From Metabacillus litoralis (GTDB lineage Bacteria > Bacillota > Bacilli > Bacillales > Bacillaceae), in assembly GCF_003667825.1 (NCBI RefSeq), contig NZ_CP033043.1, forward strand, positions 1,613,001-1,677,000: a stretch of DNA of 64,000 nt. The letters run 5' to 3'. Made by a program: the position numbers and the translations under genes. Within the stretch, counting starts at the first letter, position 1; every line of letters begins with the position of its first letter. This document shows positions 34,050-42,258 of this stretch, one piece after another. The notes under the pieces are model-generated. The model had not been told where the DNA came from and made no database searches. It saw only the letters and a program-made list of their open reading frames with translations.

Positions 34050-34199
34050 ATGCACGAATCACAATATATCTCCCCCTTTCTAGAACCAACCATGAACAAG
34101 TACTTGCTTGTATGTCGTATTTCTGGTTCTAAATCTGTTAAAGCACAAAGACTCATGGCAATAACTATTGAATTAGTATTTCTATATTTTGATTCTTAG
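34050..34199 (+). CDS. Candidate small protein, 49 aa
   Basis: An ATG at 34050 lies five bases after GGAGG and opens 49 codons (MHESQYISPFLEPTMNKYLL, then VCRISGSKSVKAQ and a hydrophobic end AITIELVFLYFDS). The strong ribosome site and a downstream terminator at 34279 support expression, but the sequence has no recognisable family, and composition alone does not decide. It fills part of the 388-base gap 33971-34358. Confidence 0.4.
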   Translation: MHESQYISPFLEPTMNKYLLVCRISGSKSVKAQRLMAITIELVFLYFDS

Positions 34200-34278
34200 A
34201 ACAACACATTAAATATAGGAATTCACTTATTTGTATATTCAACGTAAAAAACGAAAAACCTATTCTTCTTTCCAACAA

Positions 34279-34312
34279 GGCTATTACTCGATCGCTGGGT
34301 AATAGTCTTTTA
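34279..34312 (+). terminator. Rho-independent terminator
   Basis: GGCTATTAC pairs with GTAATAGTC (one G-U) and is followed by TTTTA. It would end the transcript of the CgeB/pyruvyl transferase operon or of the 49-aa frame. Confidence 0.65.
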
Positions 34313-34358
34313 ATGTCTCAAAGTTTTTAAATAAACTTAGGCCGTACAATTTTTTATT

Positions 34359-34658
34359 TTAGAATAAATCACCTATACTTACTATGATACCGATAACTGA
34401 AAGGGTAAATAGTAATAAAATACATAATATTATTATAGGTGCTACCTTCTTTAAGAATCCACCTTCTTTGTTTTTATAGCTGAGATAACTAAGAATTAAA
34501 CTTAGAATGCCCGAAAGAATTGAAGTGAAAAACAATCCTTTTAACAAAATAACCATTACACCCTTAGGCTGATCTGGAGCAATTGCATATGTAACAATTA
34601 AAGTTAATGTGCAAATGACAACCAATAGTGCAGACCATTTACTATATTTCTTATTCAT
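34359..34658 (-). CDS. Small three-helix membrane protein
   Basis: The 99-residue protein has three hydrophobic helices (about 8-26, 34-58 and 71-95) separated by short basic loops (QPKG, YKNKEGGF). No known family. ATG with GGGGAG. Together with the next gene (62 bases apart, same strand) it may form a two-gene unit of small membrane proteins. Confidence 0.7.
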   Translation of the reverse strand: MNKKYSKWSALLVVICTLTLIVTYAIAPDQPKGVMVILLKGLFFTSILSGILSLILSYLSYKNKEGGFLKKVAPIIILCILLLFTLSVIGIIVSIGDLF

Positions 34659-34719
34659 AGGATTAAAGCTCCCCTCAACAACGTAAATAGAAATATATAA
34701 TTTGTACCTTATTAAACAC

Positions 34720-34986
34720 TTACATAGGTATATATCCTTTTGTCATGTAAACATATATAGCTACAGGGACAAAACTAAATATCATAGCTAAATTACATAA
34801 AGCTAGAAGTCTATTTTTTGCTACCCAAGCAAAATAAAAACCTATGGGGTTAAAAATAAACGTTAACATTCCATAAGGGTCTTGCATAGTAAGCACCAGA
34901 TAAGGAAACCATGAAATAACACCTAAAAGGAAAAGAGATAGTGATAGATAATAATATATTTTTGTTTTAAGAATGATTTTACTCAA
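34720..34986 (-). CDS. Small three-helix membrane protein
   Basis: The 88-residue protein has three transmembrane helices (about 11-30, 36-53 and 61-80) with a central LTMQDPYGMLTFIFNPIGFY loop. No family recognised. TTG start with GAGGAG very close upstream. It precedes the 99-aa gene on the same strand. Confidence 0.65.
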   Translation of the reverse strand: MSKIILKTKIYYYLSLSLFLLGVISWFPYLVLTMQDPYGMLTFIFNPIGFYFAWVAKNRLLALCNLAMIFSFVPVAIYVYMTKGYIPM

Positions 34987-35121
34987 CTCTCCTCATCTAC
35001 CGTACTTATATATTTTGGCTGCTATAAATCCTGTAGTATGATTAGTAGGAAATATAGTCTCTACCTTTTATTTACGACCACTTACTTATTTTACCATTAT
35101 TTTTCAGGTAAAAGTAAATAT

Positions 35122-35150
35122 GAAAAAAGCACGTTATTAAAACGTACTTT
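35122..35150 (-). terminator. Terminator-like hairpin, twin of 23855-23886
   Basis: On the minus strand AAAGTACGTT pairs with AACGTGCTTT (one G-U), followed by a T-run, 46 bases after the FusB gene stop. The flanking sequence resembles the one at 23845-23890 over about 45 bases. Confidence 0.75.
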
Positions 35151-35196
35151 GATTGTTCATTTCTGACATTTTGGTGTGTGACATGATAAGGGTCCT

Positions 35197-35847
35197 TTAC
35201 ATTCCTAAGGAGTCTCTAAGAATATTTTCAAGATATAAAGAGCTAGTGATTTTTTTATTGCACTCGCTACTATCTTTACAAATAAGGTTGCCAATAGACT
35301 TAAAATAATCCGGATTGTTAGACTTTTTCACTTTTGTTACAGCAGAAAAATAGGAAACCTCACTAGTACATTTACACAAGGAACAAATATTTTTCTTAGA
35401 TGTCGGGGAGAATTTACATTCAATGCCCACCAATTCTCCATCCAGCTCATATATAATATACTTTCTATTCGATCTTAAATCGTTCCAACTTAAATAGGTT
35501 AACTGACTATGATCAACTTTTGATAAATCAGGCAGCTTTAACTTTTTAGTCTTTGGAAACATTTTTTTCAGTTTCTGTTCGGTGATTTCTGGGAACGGCA
35601 ACAAAAACTCGGTAAGATGCTGAATATATTGTTGGTATTCCTCATCAGTTTTCAATCGAGATAGATCCAATATTTTTTGTTGATCTAATGAAATATTAGG
35701 AATTAGATCTAAGATTTTGGCATTACTTAAGTCCTTTAAAGAAGTAAAAACCGAAGAAGGCAAATTCTTTTTAGAGCTATCTTTAATTAAAAGCACCTGC
35801 TTTTTAATAAAATTATAGTGTTCATTTTTCAAAAATTTTTCTGTCAT
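35197..35847 (-). CDS. FusB/FusC-type EF-G-binding protein
   Basis: The 216-residue protein has the two-domain FusB layout: an N-terminal helical bundle (about 1-110) and a C-terminal treble-clef zinc domain with Cys155, Cys158, Cys190 and Cys196 (ICSLCKC … LICKDSSECNKK). FusB proteins bind elongation factor G and free stalled EF-G from the ribosome, giving resistance to fusidic acid. Chromosomal relatives in Bacilli may simply help translation. ATG at 35847 with AGGAGTG. A single-gene unit with a hairpin after the stop. Confidence 0.88.
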   Translation of the reverse strand: MTEKFLKNEHYNFIKKQVLLIKDSSKKNLPSSVFTSLKDLSNAKILDLIPNISLDQQKILDLSRLKTDEEYQQYIQHLTEFLLPFPEITEQKLKKMFPKTKKLKLPDLSKVDHSQLTYLSWNDLRSNRKYIIYELDGELVGIECKFSPTSKKNICSLCKCTSEVSYFSAVTKVKKSNNPDYFKSIGNLICKDSSECNKKITSSLYLENILRDSLGM

Positions 35848-35949
35848 CACATGACACTCCTATCTTTTTTTATTCTTATGAAATATTTTAAGAAGTGCAT
35901 GTAGCTAATAAAAGGTAGAAAATGATTAAGAAACGTTTTTTACATAAAA

Positions 35950-35980
35950 AATCACTGATGAATATGATTCACCAGTGACT
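35950..35980 (-). terminator. Terminator after CD3324-family gene
   Basis: TCACTG and CAGTGA arms form a stem with an extended TTCAC/ATGAA region and a T-rich tail on the minus strand, just past the stop at 35985. Confidence 0.65.
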
Positions 35981-35984
35981 TCTT

Positions 35985-36254
35985 TTACTTTTTATGTGAA
36001 TAAACAATCTTTTTGATTGATTCAATTGAGAGGTAATATTCTTCGGAAAGTTGTTGAATACTACTGCCACTAGTAAAAGCATTTCGAATAGTTACATTAC
36101 GCAAATCAAGCAACTGTCGTCCACCACTTGAAGCTCCCCATTTCTGATATTCCGCTTCTGGCTTAGGAATGTAAATGGTTTCTCCTTGGACATATTTCTG
36201 GATTTCCACAATTAGCTTTTCAGGTAAAACTTTTTTTGCATTCATATACTTCAC
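35985..36254 (-). CDS. CD3324 family HTH protein
   Basis: The 89-residue protein matches the Mor/CD3324-type family. It opens MKYMNAKKVLPEKLIVEIQK, then has VQGETIYIPKP and a C-terminal helix-turn-helix (SGSSIQQLSEEYYLSIESIK). The start is GTG at 36254 with GGAG eight bases before, and the N-terminal MKYxNA matches family members. A later ATG lacks a good site. It is a likely transcriptional regulator of unknown target. It follows a 35-aa frame by 62 bases. Confidence 0.85.
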   Translation of the reverse strand: MKYMNAKKVLPEKLIVEIQKYVQGETIYIPKPEAEYQKWGASSGGRQLLDLRNVTIRNAFTSGSSIQQLSEEYYLSIESIKKIVYSHKK

Positions 36255-36316
36255 TTTGCTCGCTCCTTATTTATTTTTAATAAAAATAAGGTGCAAAGCC
36301 AATATATTAGAAAAGC

Positions 36317-36424
36317 TTATTCAGCGATTTTTTTATCATTTCGCCCCATACAAAGTATCGCCTTTCCAATTTTAGGCTTTGCATGAGTGGAAGAAGTACC
36401 AGACAATCTTATGTGATTCTCCAT
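36317..36424 (-). CDS. Candidate small protein, 35 aa
   Basis: An ATG at 36424 follows AAGGGGGTG and opens a 35-residue basic peptide (MENHIRLSGTSSTHAKPKIG plus KAILCMGRNDKKIAE). It contains one cysteine and no membrane segment. Found in the 330-base gap 36255-36583, just upstream of the CD3324-family gene, with which it may be cotranscribed. No known family. Confidence 0.45.
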   Translation of the reverse strand: MENHIRLSGTSSTHAKPKIGKAILCMGRNDKKIAE

Positions 36425-36583
36425 AATGTAAGCACCCCCTTTAAGATAACATTATAGCTTAAGTTATGATGAAGTGGACCTTTTTTATGTAAATATTTCC
36501 TTTTATTAACCACTAATTTTGCAGAGATTCCTAGAAAACAGAACCTCAACATTTTCCAGAAAGAACTCATCATTGGTCATATA

Positions 36584-37018
36584 TTATGTTGAAACATCTA
36601 AGTTTTTTAATGCTTCAAGCAATCGATTTTGTACCTTTTCATCATTATTTACATAAAAGACTAATAAGTTACTTATTTCATAGACTTTGTGTTCTACTAA
36701 TTCTGCTGCTGCAGTTATTTCCTCAAACCTTTGGACTCCCTTTTCCCTTTCACCCTCTGAAGGAAAAACATAAACTGATAATGTATGACCTTCCAAAATA
36801 TACACTTCAGGCGGCATCTCGTTTAATTCTTGCATAAAGAAATCCTCACTTGATAACTCTGTATTTTCCAATTCAAAACCTTGCTCCGCTATGACAGTTT
36901 CTACATCTTCTAAAGTAATGTCGTATGTTTTAGACGACTTCTCCTCTACTTCTTGTTGGCTACAAGCACCTAAAATGAATATAAATAGTACATACAATAA
37001 TCTTCTTTTCATCATCAT
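36584..37018 (-). CDS. Hypothetical lipoprotein
   Basis: The 144-residue protein has a lipoprotein signal (MMMKRRLLYVLFIFILGAC, Cys19), followed by a small alpha/beta domain (TLEDVETVIAEQGFELEN, then YILEGHTLSVYVFPSEGERE). It ends with a helical tail. No family recognised. The first of three ATGs has AGGAGG at seven bases and is chosen. Location is the outer face of the membrane. It is a single-gene unit. Confidence 0.8.
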   Translation of the reverse strand: MMMKRRLLYVLFIFILGACSQQEVEEKSSKTYDITLEDVETVIAEQGFELENTELSSEDFFMQELNEMPPEVYILEGHTLSVYVFPSEGEREKGVQRFEEITAAAELVEHKVYEISNLLVFYVNNDEKVQNRLLEALKNLDVST

Positions 37019-37198
37019 ATACTTGCCTCCTATGGGGAATGAGGTTGCAATTGCTTAGATTCTGGGATTAGAAAGCATTCAAAATCAGAGTAATCAAGTA
37101 AAATTGGATCCTTAATTAATAAAACAGATAAAATCATATGATACACTTCAGTTTATATAAGTTCTTAATAAAAAGCTTCGGAGTGCTTTAGCAATGTA

Positions 37199-37996
37199 TT
37201 ACCAACCTTCCAACTGATAAAGATCTACACGTCTATTATTGAAATAATCGAGTACACCTTTAGACTGTTTGATATCATCAAGATTTATTTCAATCACGGA
37301 TACTTCTTCGTTATTTCCACCTTTATAAAGGATTTTCCCCTCTGGATTTACGACTTGGCTTTCTCCAAAAAAGATATTGTCAGAGTCAAGTCCCACTTTA
37401 TTCGTTGCTACAGTAAATACATGATTTTCAATGGCTCTCGATTGCAAAAATGTATTCTGATAATTTTGATATGGTACCATATTTGCACATAAAACAAAGA
37501 TGACATTCGCTCCTTTTGTTGCTAATATTCTTGGCATTTCAGGAAATTCCATATCATACGTGATCAAAATTCCCATGTTTCCTTGAGGTAGTGAAAAAAT
37601 AGGACATTGATTTCCAGGTTCGAAAAATTTCCGCTCATGATGGAATAGGTGCGTTTTTCGATATACCCCTTCTATATCCCCATTATTATTAATTAAAACT
37701 GCAGAATTATATAACTTTTCACCTTCTAACTCTGGAAATCCATAAATTACCCCAATTCCATGTTTTTTTGCACAGCGAGCAATTGTTTTAATACTTTCTC
37801 CATCTATCGATTCACCTAAATTTCTCACTTTTTGATTCATCACATAACCGGTTAAAAATAATTCTGGAAATAACACGAAGTCTCCATTCTTTTCTTTTGC
37901 TTGTTTAATGGTCTCAAGTGTTCGCTTCAAGTTGATTTCTTTTTTTAAGAGCTCACATTTTAGTTGCGCAAGTACAATTCGAATTTTGTTTGACAT
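37199..37996 (-). CDS. Nitrilase-superfamily protein lacking the catalytic cysteine
   Basis: The 265-residue carbon-nitrogen hydrolase has the Glu (Glu45, VLFPELFLTGY) and Lys (Lys114, YRKTHLFHHERKFF) of the catalytic triad, but the third position reads GILITYDMEFPEM, with Thr146 where active enzymes have Cys. The DNA codon is ACG. It is otherwise full length and close to the plus-strand copy at 39461. An inactive amidase may bind the ligand or form mixed oligomers with the active copy. The ATG has AAGGGG, and the gene follows the regulator by 4 bases, forming one operon. Confidence 0.85.
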   Translation of the reverse strand: MSNKIRIVLAQLKCELLKKEINLKRTLETIKQAKEKNGDFVLFPELFLTGYVMNQKVRNLGESIDGESIKTIARCAKKHGIGVIYGFPELEGEKLYNSAVLINNNGDIEGVYRKTHLFHHERKFFEPGNQCPIFSLPQGNMGILITYDMEFPEMPRILATKGANVIFVLCANMVPYQNYQNTFLQSRAIENHVFTVATNKVGLDSDNIFFGESQVVNPEGKILYKGGNNEEVSVIEINLDDIKQSKGVLDYFNNRRVDLYQLEGW

Positions 37997-38000
37997 TTTT

Positions 38001-39275
38001 TTACCCCTTAGTAGAATGTGACTGATTCATATATTTTTTAAGCTTTTTTGAAATTGTTGACTGATCGACTTTTAACTCCTGTGCAGTCTTATATGTATTT
38101 TGATATCGGTTATAAGTATTTAGAATAATTTCCTTTTCTAATGCTTCCTTTGCTTCTTTTAAAGATTCAAATTGAGGTGTTAGATACTCATGAATTTGAA
38201 CAGAGATAGTTTTCTCGGAATGTTTATTATCAAAATTTTTATTTTCAAGTGAAGAGGAGTTTGTGACAACCATCCGTTCAATTGTGTTTTCAATTTCTCT
38301 AATATTTCCTAGCCAATCCTTTTTCGTTAAGTCCTCACGAACATGCTGATCTATTTGCAAATTTCGACCATATTTCATATTAAATTGATAAAGAAAGTAA
38401 TCAATTAAACTAGGTATATCCTCTTTTCTTTCTCTTAGAGGAGGAATGATTAAAGGAATTACATTTAAACGATAAAATAAATCTTCGCGGAATTTTTTCT
38501 GGTTCACAAGAGTTAAAAGGTCTTTGTTTGTTGCAACAATAATACGAACATCAATATCAGTATAGTTCACTCCACCTACTCGGCGTATCCGATTTTCCTG
38601 AATCACATCCAGTAATTTTGATTGAACTTCATAAGGAAGTTCAGCTATTTCATCTAGAAATATCGTGCCTTCATTTGCTGCTTCGAAAAGCCCCTTTTTC
38701 CCTTTATGGTGACCTCCAGTAAAGGCCCCTGCTTCATAGCCGAATAATTCAGATTCGATAAGAGTACTAGGTAATGCTCCACAGTTAACCGATATAAATG
38801 GACGATCAGATCGGTTACTTTGCTTATGGATTGACTTCGCTAATGTACTTTTCCCGACACCAGATTCTCCAAGTAATAGCACAGTAGAATTGACATCAGA
38901 AACCTTTTGAATAATACCCATTATCCTTTTCATAGCACTCGAATGAAAAGAAACATCGAGATGATTAAATTCATAATGTAAAGGTTCAATAGACTGTTCT
39001 AAGTCTATTATTTTTATAAAAATAAAATAAGTAGCACTTGAAAATTTGAATTGATAGATTAACACCTTTTCCCCGTTTACATTCTTTAAAGTTTGTATCC
39101 TTCTGTTCTTATTAAACCTTCCTTTGAAGGTCGAGTCTAATATCTCATCATCGAATAACTGACCTACTTTTAGTGGTTTTTCTGCATTAGTAAAGATGTC
39201 TCTCCATTCACCCTCTGTATTCACAATGCTCTTTTCCTCATTTATTATACAACGGAAGCCTATGTATTCTTCCAT
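38001..39275 (-). CDS. Sigma-54-dependent enhancer-binding regulator
   Basis: The 424-residue protein has an N-terminal sensory part (about 1-105), an AAA+ domain with Walker A GESGVGKS (136-143), the sigma-54 contact loop GAFTGG (183-188, normally GAFTGA), Walker B TIFLDE (204-209) and RLNV/LRER arginine motifs. A C-terminal helix-turn-helix (TAQELKVDQSTISKKLKKYM) follows. It presumably activates the sigma-54 promoter at 39415 in response to a small molecule. ATG with GTGGGGGAT. Divergent from the amidase/permease genes it probably controls. Confidence 0.92.
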   Translation of the reverse strand: MEEYIGFRCIINEEKSIVNTEGEWRDIFTNAEKPLKVGQLFDDEILDSTFKGRFNKNRRIQTLKNVNGEKVLIYQFKFSSATYFIFIKIIDLEQSIEPLHYEFNHLDVSFHSSAMKRIMGIIQKVSDVNSTVLLLGESGVGKSTLAKSIHKQSNRSDRPFISVNCGALPSTLIESELFGYEAGAFTGGHHKGKKGLFEAANEGTIFLDEIAELPYEVQSKLLDVIQENRIRRVGGVNYTDIDVRIIVATNKDLLTLVNQKKFREDLFYRLNVIPLIIPPLRERKEDIPSLIDYFLYQFNMKYGRNLQIDQHVREDLTKKDWLGNIREIENTIERMVVTNSSSLENKNFDNKHSEKTISVQIHEYLTPQFESLKEAKEALEKEIILNTYNRYQNTYKTAQELKVDQSTISKKLKKYMNQSHSTKG

Positions 39276-39297
39276 TTCATCCCCCACCCGTACATTT

Positions 39298-39332
39298 GAT
39301 GATAAAAATCATTAATGATGAATTTTATCATC
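39298..39332. promoter_or_regulatory. Palindromic upstream activator site
   Basis: GATGATAAAA (39298-39307) and TTTTATCATC (39323-39332) are perfect inverted arms with a further ATCATTAATGAT at the centre. The site is about 85 bases before the -24 element, a usual distance for enhancer-binding proteins. A weaker half-site (GATGATTTATTTCATC) lies at 39349. Confidence 0.65.
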
Positions 39333-39414
39333 GTTTTAGTTGTAATTTGATGATTTATTTCATCTTAATATTTATTTAACCAAAAAAACATTGGTATTTC
39401 AATATTTTCAGAAT

Positions 39415-39430
39415 TGGCATACTTTTTGCA
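39415..39430 (+). promoter_or_regulatory. Sigma-54 promoter
   Basis: TGGCAT-N5-TTGCA: GG at 39416-39417 and GC at 39428-39429 are exactly 10 bases apart, as needed for a -24/-12 element. It is 31 bases before the ATG of the nitrilase-family gene. Confidence 0.85.
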
Positions 39431-39460
39431 ATAAATAATAGCAAGAAAGGTGGACATTAC

Positions 39461-40258
39461 ATGAAAATATCTTTGGGTCAATTTCAGCCTAAACTTCAAG
39501 ACAAACAATTCAACATGGTAAAAATTAAAAAAATGATGGAGGAGGGAAAAAAACAGCAATCGAATCTCATACTTTTTCCTGAGATGTCATTAACAGGATA
39601 CTTACTTGAGGATTCTACAAAATTATTTGCTGAAGAGGTCACTGGCACTAGTATTACAGAACTCAGAGAGCATTGTAGAAAACTAGGTGTCGACATAATC
39701 ATATCTTTCCCAGAGAAAGAAATGCAGCACTATTTTATAACAGCGATCTATATCGATAGCTCGGGTAAGATAAAAGGTAAATATAGAAAAACACACCTAT
39801 TCCATACAGAATCTAATTATTTTACTAAGGGTCAAGATTATCATGTTTTTGATACACAATGGGGGAAAGTCGGAATTATGATTTGTTACGACTTGGAATT
39901 TCCTGAAGTAGCTAGGTTATTACGAATGAAAGGAGCAGATTTCATTTGTGTTCCTACTGCTAATATGAAGCCTTATGAAAAGTATCAAGAAGTCTACGTT
40001 AAAAGTAGAGCAATGGAGAATGAAATACCCGTTATCATCTGCAACCGTATCGGACAGGAAGGAAATTTGGACTTCTTTGGAAATAGTATGGTTGTAGATC
40101 ATGAAGGTCAAGTCCTTATGGATGTAAAAGGGAATGAGAGCTTACAAACATGTAGACTTACATTATCAAACAATCGAGATCCAAAATTAAAATACATCAA
40201 TAATATTAATCCAACTATTTATTCTCAATTACAAGAATTAAAGGAAACTAAAAAATAA
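39461..40258 (+). CDS. Carbon-nitrogen hydrolase (nitrilase superfamily), intact triad
   Basis: The 265-residue protein has the full Glu-Lys-Cys triad: Glu41 (LILFPEMSLTGY), Lys110 (KYRKTHLFHTESNYF) and Cys142 (VGIMICYDLEFPEVARL). It hydrolyses a carbon-nitrogen bond of an amide or carbamoyl compound. Exact substrate unknown. Directly downstream of the sigma-54 promoter, with the APC permease 48 bases after, suggesting uptake and breakdown of an amide or amino acid as nitrogen source. ATG with AAAGG upstream. Confidence 0.92.
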   Translation: MKISLGQFQPKLQDKQFNMVKIKKMMEEGKKQQSNLILFPEMSLTGYLLEDSTKLFAEEVTGTSITELREHCRKLGVDIIISFPEKEMQHYFITAIYIDSSGKIKGKYRKTHLFHTESNYFTKGQDYHVFDTQWGKVGIMICYDLEFPEVARLLRMKGADFICVPTANMKPYEKYQEVYVKSRAMENEIPVIICNRIGQEGNLDFFGNSMVVDHEGQVLMDVKGNESLQTCRLTLSNNRDPKLKYINNINPTIYSQLQELKETKK

Positions 40259-40306
40259 GTTAAGAGAGTATGATAATAGGTTTAAAATTAAAGAGGGGGA
40301 AACATA

Positions 40307-41656
40307 ATGGAAAAACAAAATGTTTCATTAAATCGTACCTTAACCTTATCAGCAGTTGTTTTATTTGGATTAGCTTATATGACACCTATGATTGTCTTTG
40401 GTATATTTGGTGTTCTTGCAGAAACCACACATGGCCTCGTACCACCTGCCTATCTTATCGGTTTGGGAGCGATGCTTTTTACAGCCTTTAGTTATGGAAA
40501 AATGGTGCAAGCATTCCCAGTTTCAGGTTCAGCCTACACCTATACAAGAAAAGCTATTGGACCACGTTTAGGATTTATGGTTGGGTGGTCGGTTCTATTA
40601 GATTATTTGTTTCTACCAATGGTGATTTGGTTAATTGGAGCAGTATACTTACATTCTGCCTTTCCTTCCATCCCTACTTGGGTTTGGATTTTAGCTTTTA
40701 TATTAGTAACGACGGTCATTAACATTATCGGCATTAATTCAACGAAAAACATCAACTTCATCTTAATGATCTTCCAAATCCTCGTAATTTTAATTTTTAT
40801 CGTGTTGTCCATTGTAAGTGTTCTAAATGGACTGGGTACTGGAACGTTATTTTCTATCGCTCCTTTTTATCAGACAGACGTTCCATTTTCGTTGGTGATT
40901 GCTGGTGCTTCGATTGCTTGTTACTCTTTCTTGGGCTTTGATGCGGTTTCAACTCTTTCTGAAGAAACCATAGAACCTGAAAAAACAATCCCGAAAGCCA
41001 TAATACTCATTACTCTACTAGGTGGGATGATCTTTATCGGTGCTTCTTATTTCATTCAATTAGTTCAACCGGACTACAATGCCTTTGTCAATACTGATTC
41101 AGCCGCTCTAGAGATAGCTAAGCAAATCGGTGGAAATCTATTTAGTGCAGTATTCCTCGCTGGACTTATCATTGCCCAATTTACGTCAGGAATGTCTGCA
41201 CAAACTAGTGCAGCAAGATTAATTTACGCCATGGGTAGAGACTCAGTCTTACCGAAGAAAATTTTTGGTTATATAAACCCTAATTCTAGAACGCCAATCC
41301 TTAATGTTATATTCATTGGAATTGTAGGATTGCTTGCACTATTCTTAGACATAACAACATCAACTTCTTTTATTAATTTCGGGGCATTTATGACATTTAT
41401 CTTTGTTAATCTATCAGTTATTTTTCATTATTTTATAAACGAGAATAGACGAAGTGGAAAGGATATCATCTTCTTTTTAATCTTTCCGTTAATAGGAGTT
41501 ATTTTAGATATCGGACTTTTCATTAATCTTGATAAAAATGCCCTTGTACTAGGATCAATATGGGCTACAATTGGTTTCTTTTATTTATTATTATTAACTA
41601 AATTCTTCAGAGAGGCACCACCAGAGTTAGATATACAAAATGATCTCGCCGGATAA
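40307..41656 (+). CDS. APC family amino acid/polyamine permease
   Basis: The 449-residue protein has about twelve transmembrane helices and APC features: the first helix TLTLSAVVLFGLAYMTPMIV, the FPVSGSAYTYTRKAIGPRLG loop in helix 3, SFLGFDAVSTLSEETIEPEK and a helix-10 region. Such transporters import amino acids or related amines in symport with H+ or Na+. It is cotranscribed with the amidase under the sigma-54 promoter and supplies its substrate. ATG with AGAGGGGG. Confidence 0.93.
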   Translation: MEKQNVSLNRTLTLSAVVLFGLAYMTPMIVFGIFGVLAETTHGLVPPAYLIGLGAMLFTAFSYGKMVQAFPVSGSAYTYTRKAIGPRLGFMVGWSVLLDYLFLPMVIWLIGAVYLHSAFPSIPTWVWILAFILVTTVINIIGINSTKNINFILMIFQILVILIFIVLSIVSVLNGLGTGTLFSIAPFYQTDVPFSLVIAGASIACYSFLGFDAVSTLSEETIEPEKTIPKAIILITLLGGMIFIGASYFIQLVQPDYNAFVNTDSAALEIAKQIGGNLFSAVFLAGLIIAQFTSGMSAQTSAARLIYAMGRDSVLPKKIFGYINPNSRTPILNVIFIGIVGLLALFLDITTSTSFINFGAFMTFIFVNLSVIFHYFINENRRSGKDIIFFLIFPLIGVILDIGLFINLDKNALVLGSIWATIGFFYLLLLTKFFREAPPELDIQNDLAG

Positions 41657-41669
41657 TACACCCATATAC

Positions 41670-41722
41670 AAAAAAGACTGTACAAAACACGTAAAAATCG
41701 GTGTTTGGACAGTCTTTTTTCT
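41670..41722 (+). terminator. Long stem terminator of the sigma-54 operon
   Basis: AAAAAGACTGT plus an AAAACAC extension pairs across a ten-base loop with GTGTTT plus ACAGTCTTTTTT. It lies just after the permease stop. Confidence 0.85.
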
Positions 41723-41749
41723 TGATAAACTACGAAAAGAGCGTTTTCA

Positions 41750-42162
41750 AGAAGAACATCATCTTCCATTTGCCGTAGATGCTATTCTCGCTGCAGTTGC
41801 TTTCGCCGTTGCATTACCAAAAACTCCATTACCACCCATTGGAGGTTTAGATGGGAGGCATTTTTTTAGTTTTTAGCAGGTGGAATCATCGGACTCGTTA
41901 TGATGAGATTTGCTATTAACTTCTTTGTCCGGATCTTTCACAAAAAGCCTGGACTTGAAACAGCTGCCTTTCTAATTGTAGGTTGGGTTGGCGTAAAACT
42001 AGCTGTTTATACTTTATCTCATCCTGATTTGGCGTATTTGCCAAAAGGATTTGCTAAATCTGCTGGATGGAAAATTACATTTGGTCTGTTTTATTACTAA
42101 TTGCTGTCCTAGGATGGTTTCTTCCAAAAGAGAGAAAGGATGAAGAAGAAACAACATCATAA
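41750..42162 (+). pseudogene. C-terminal remnant of a TerC-family membrane protein
   Basis: Three frames in succession read parts of a TerC protein: LPFAVDAILAAVAFAVALPK, then IGGLDGRHFF with a frame change near 41862-41876 in a T-run, then LAGGIIGLVMMRFAINFFVR to KSAGWKITF. After a second frame change near 42085 it ends WSVLLLIAVLGWFLPKERKD to a TAA at 42162. The N-terminal half is missing. TerC proteins are metal-ion-related membrane transporters (tellurite, manganese). The permease terminator ends just before it. Confidence 0.8.
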
Positions 42163-42175
42163 CCTTTCACAAGAT

Positions 42176-42206
42176 GCAAAGGTCACTAATTAACGTGATC
42201 TTTGCT
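42176..42206 (+). terminator. Hairpin after TerC remnant
   Basis: GCAAAGGTCAC (42176-42186) pairs with GTGATCTTTGC (42195-42205) with one G-U. It may be the old terminator of the terC gene. Confidence 0.65.
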
Positions 42207-42258
42207 TGATTAAAATCCCTTAATCCTTTAACTCTTAAAAAATATTTTTGTAAACACA

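Noticed and set aside
36586..36837. Plus-strand 83-codon frame
   Set aside because: Antisense to the lipoprotein gene, which has a clear signal peptide and ribosome site.
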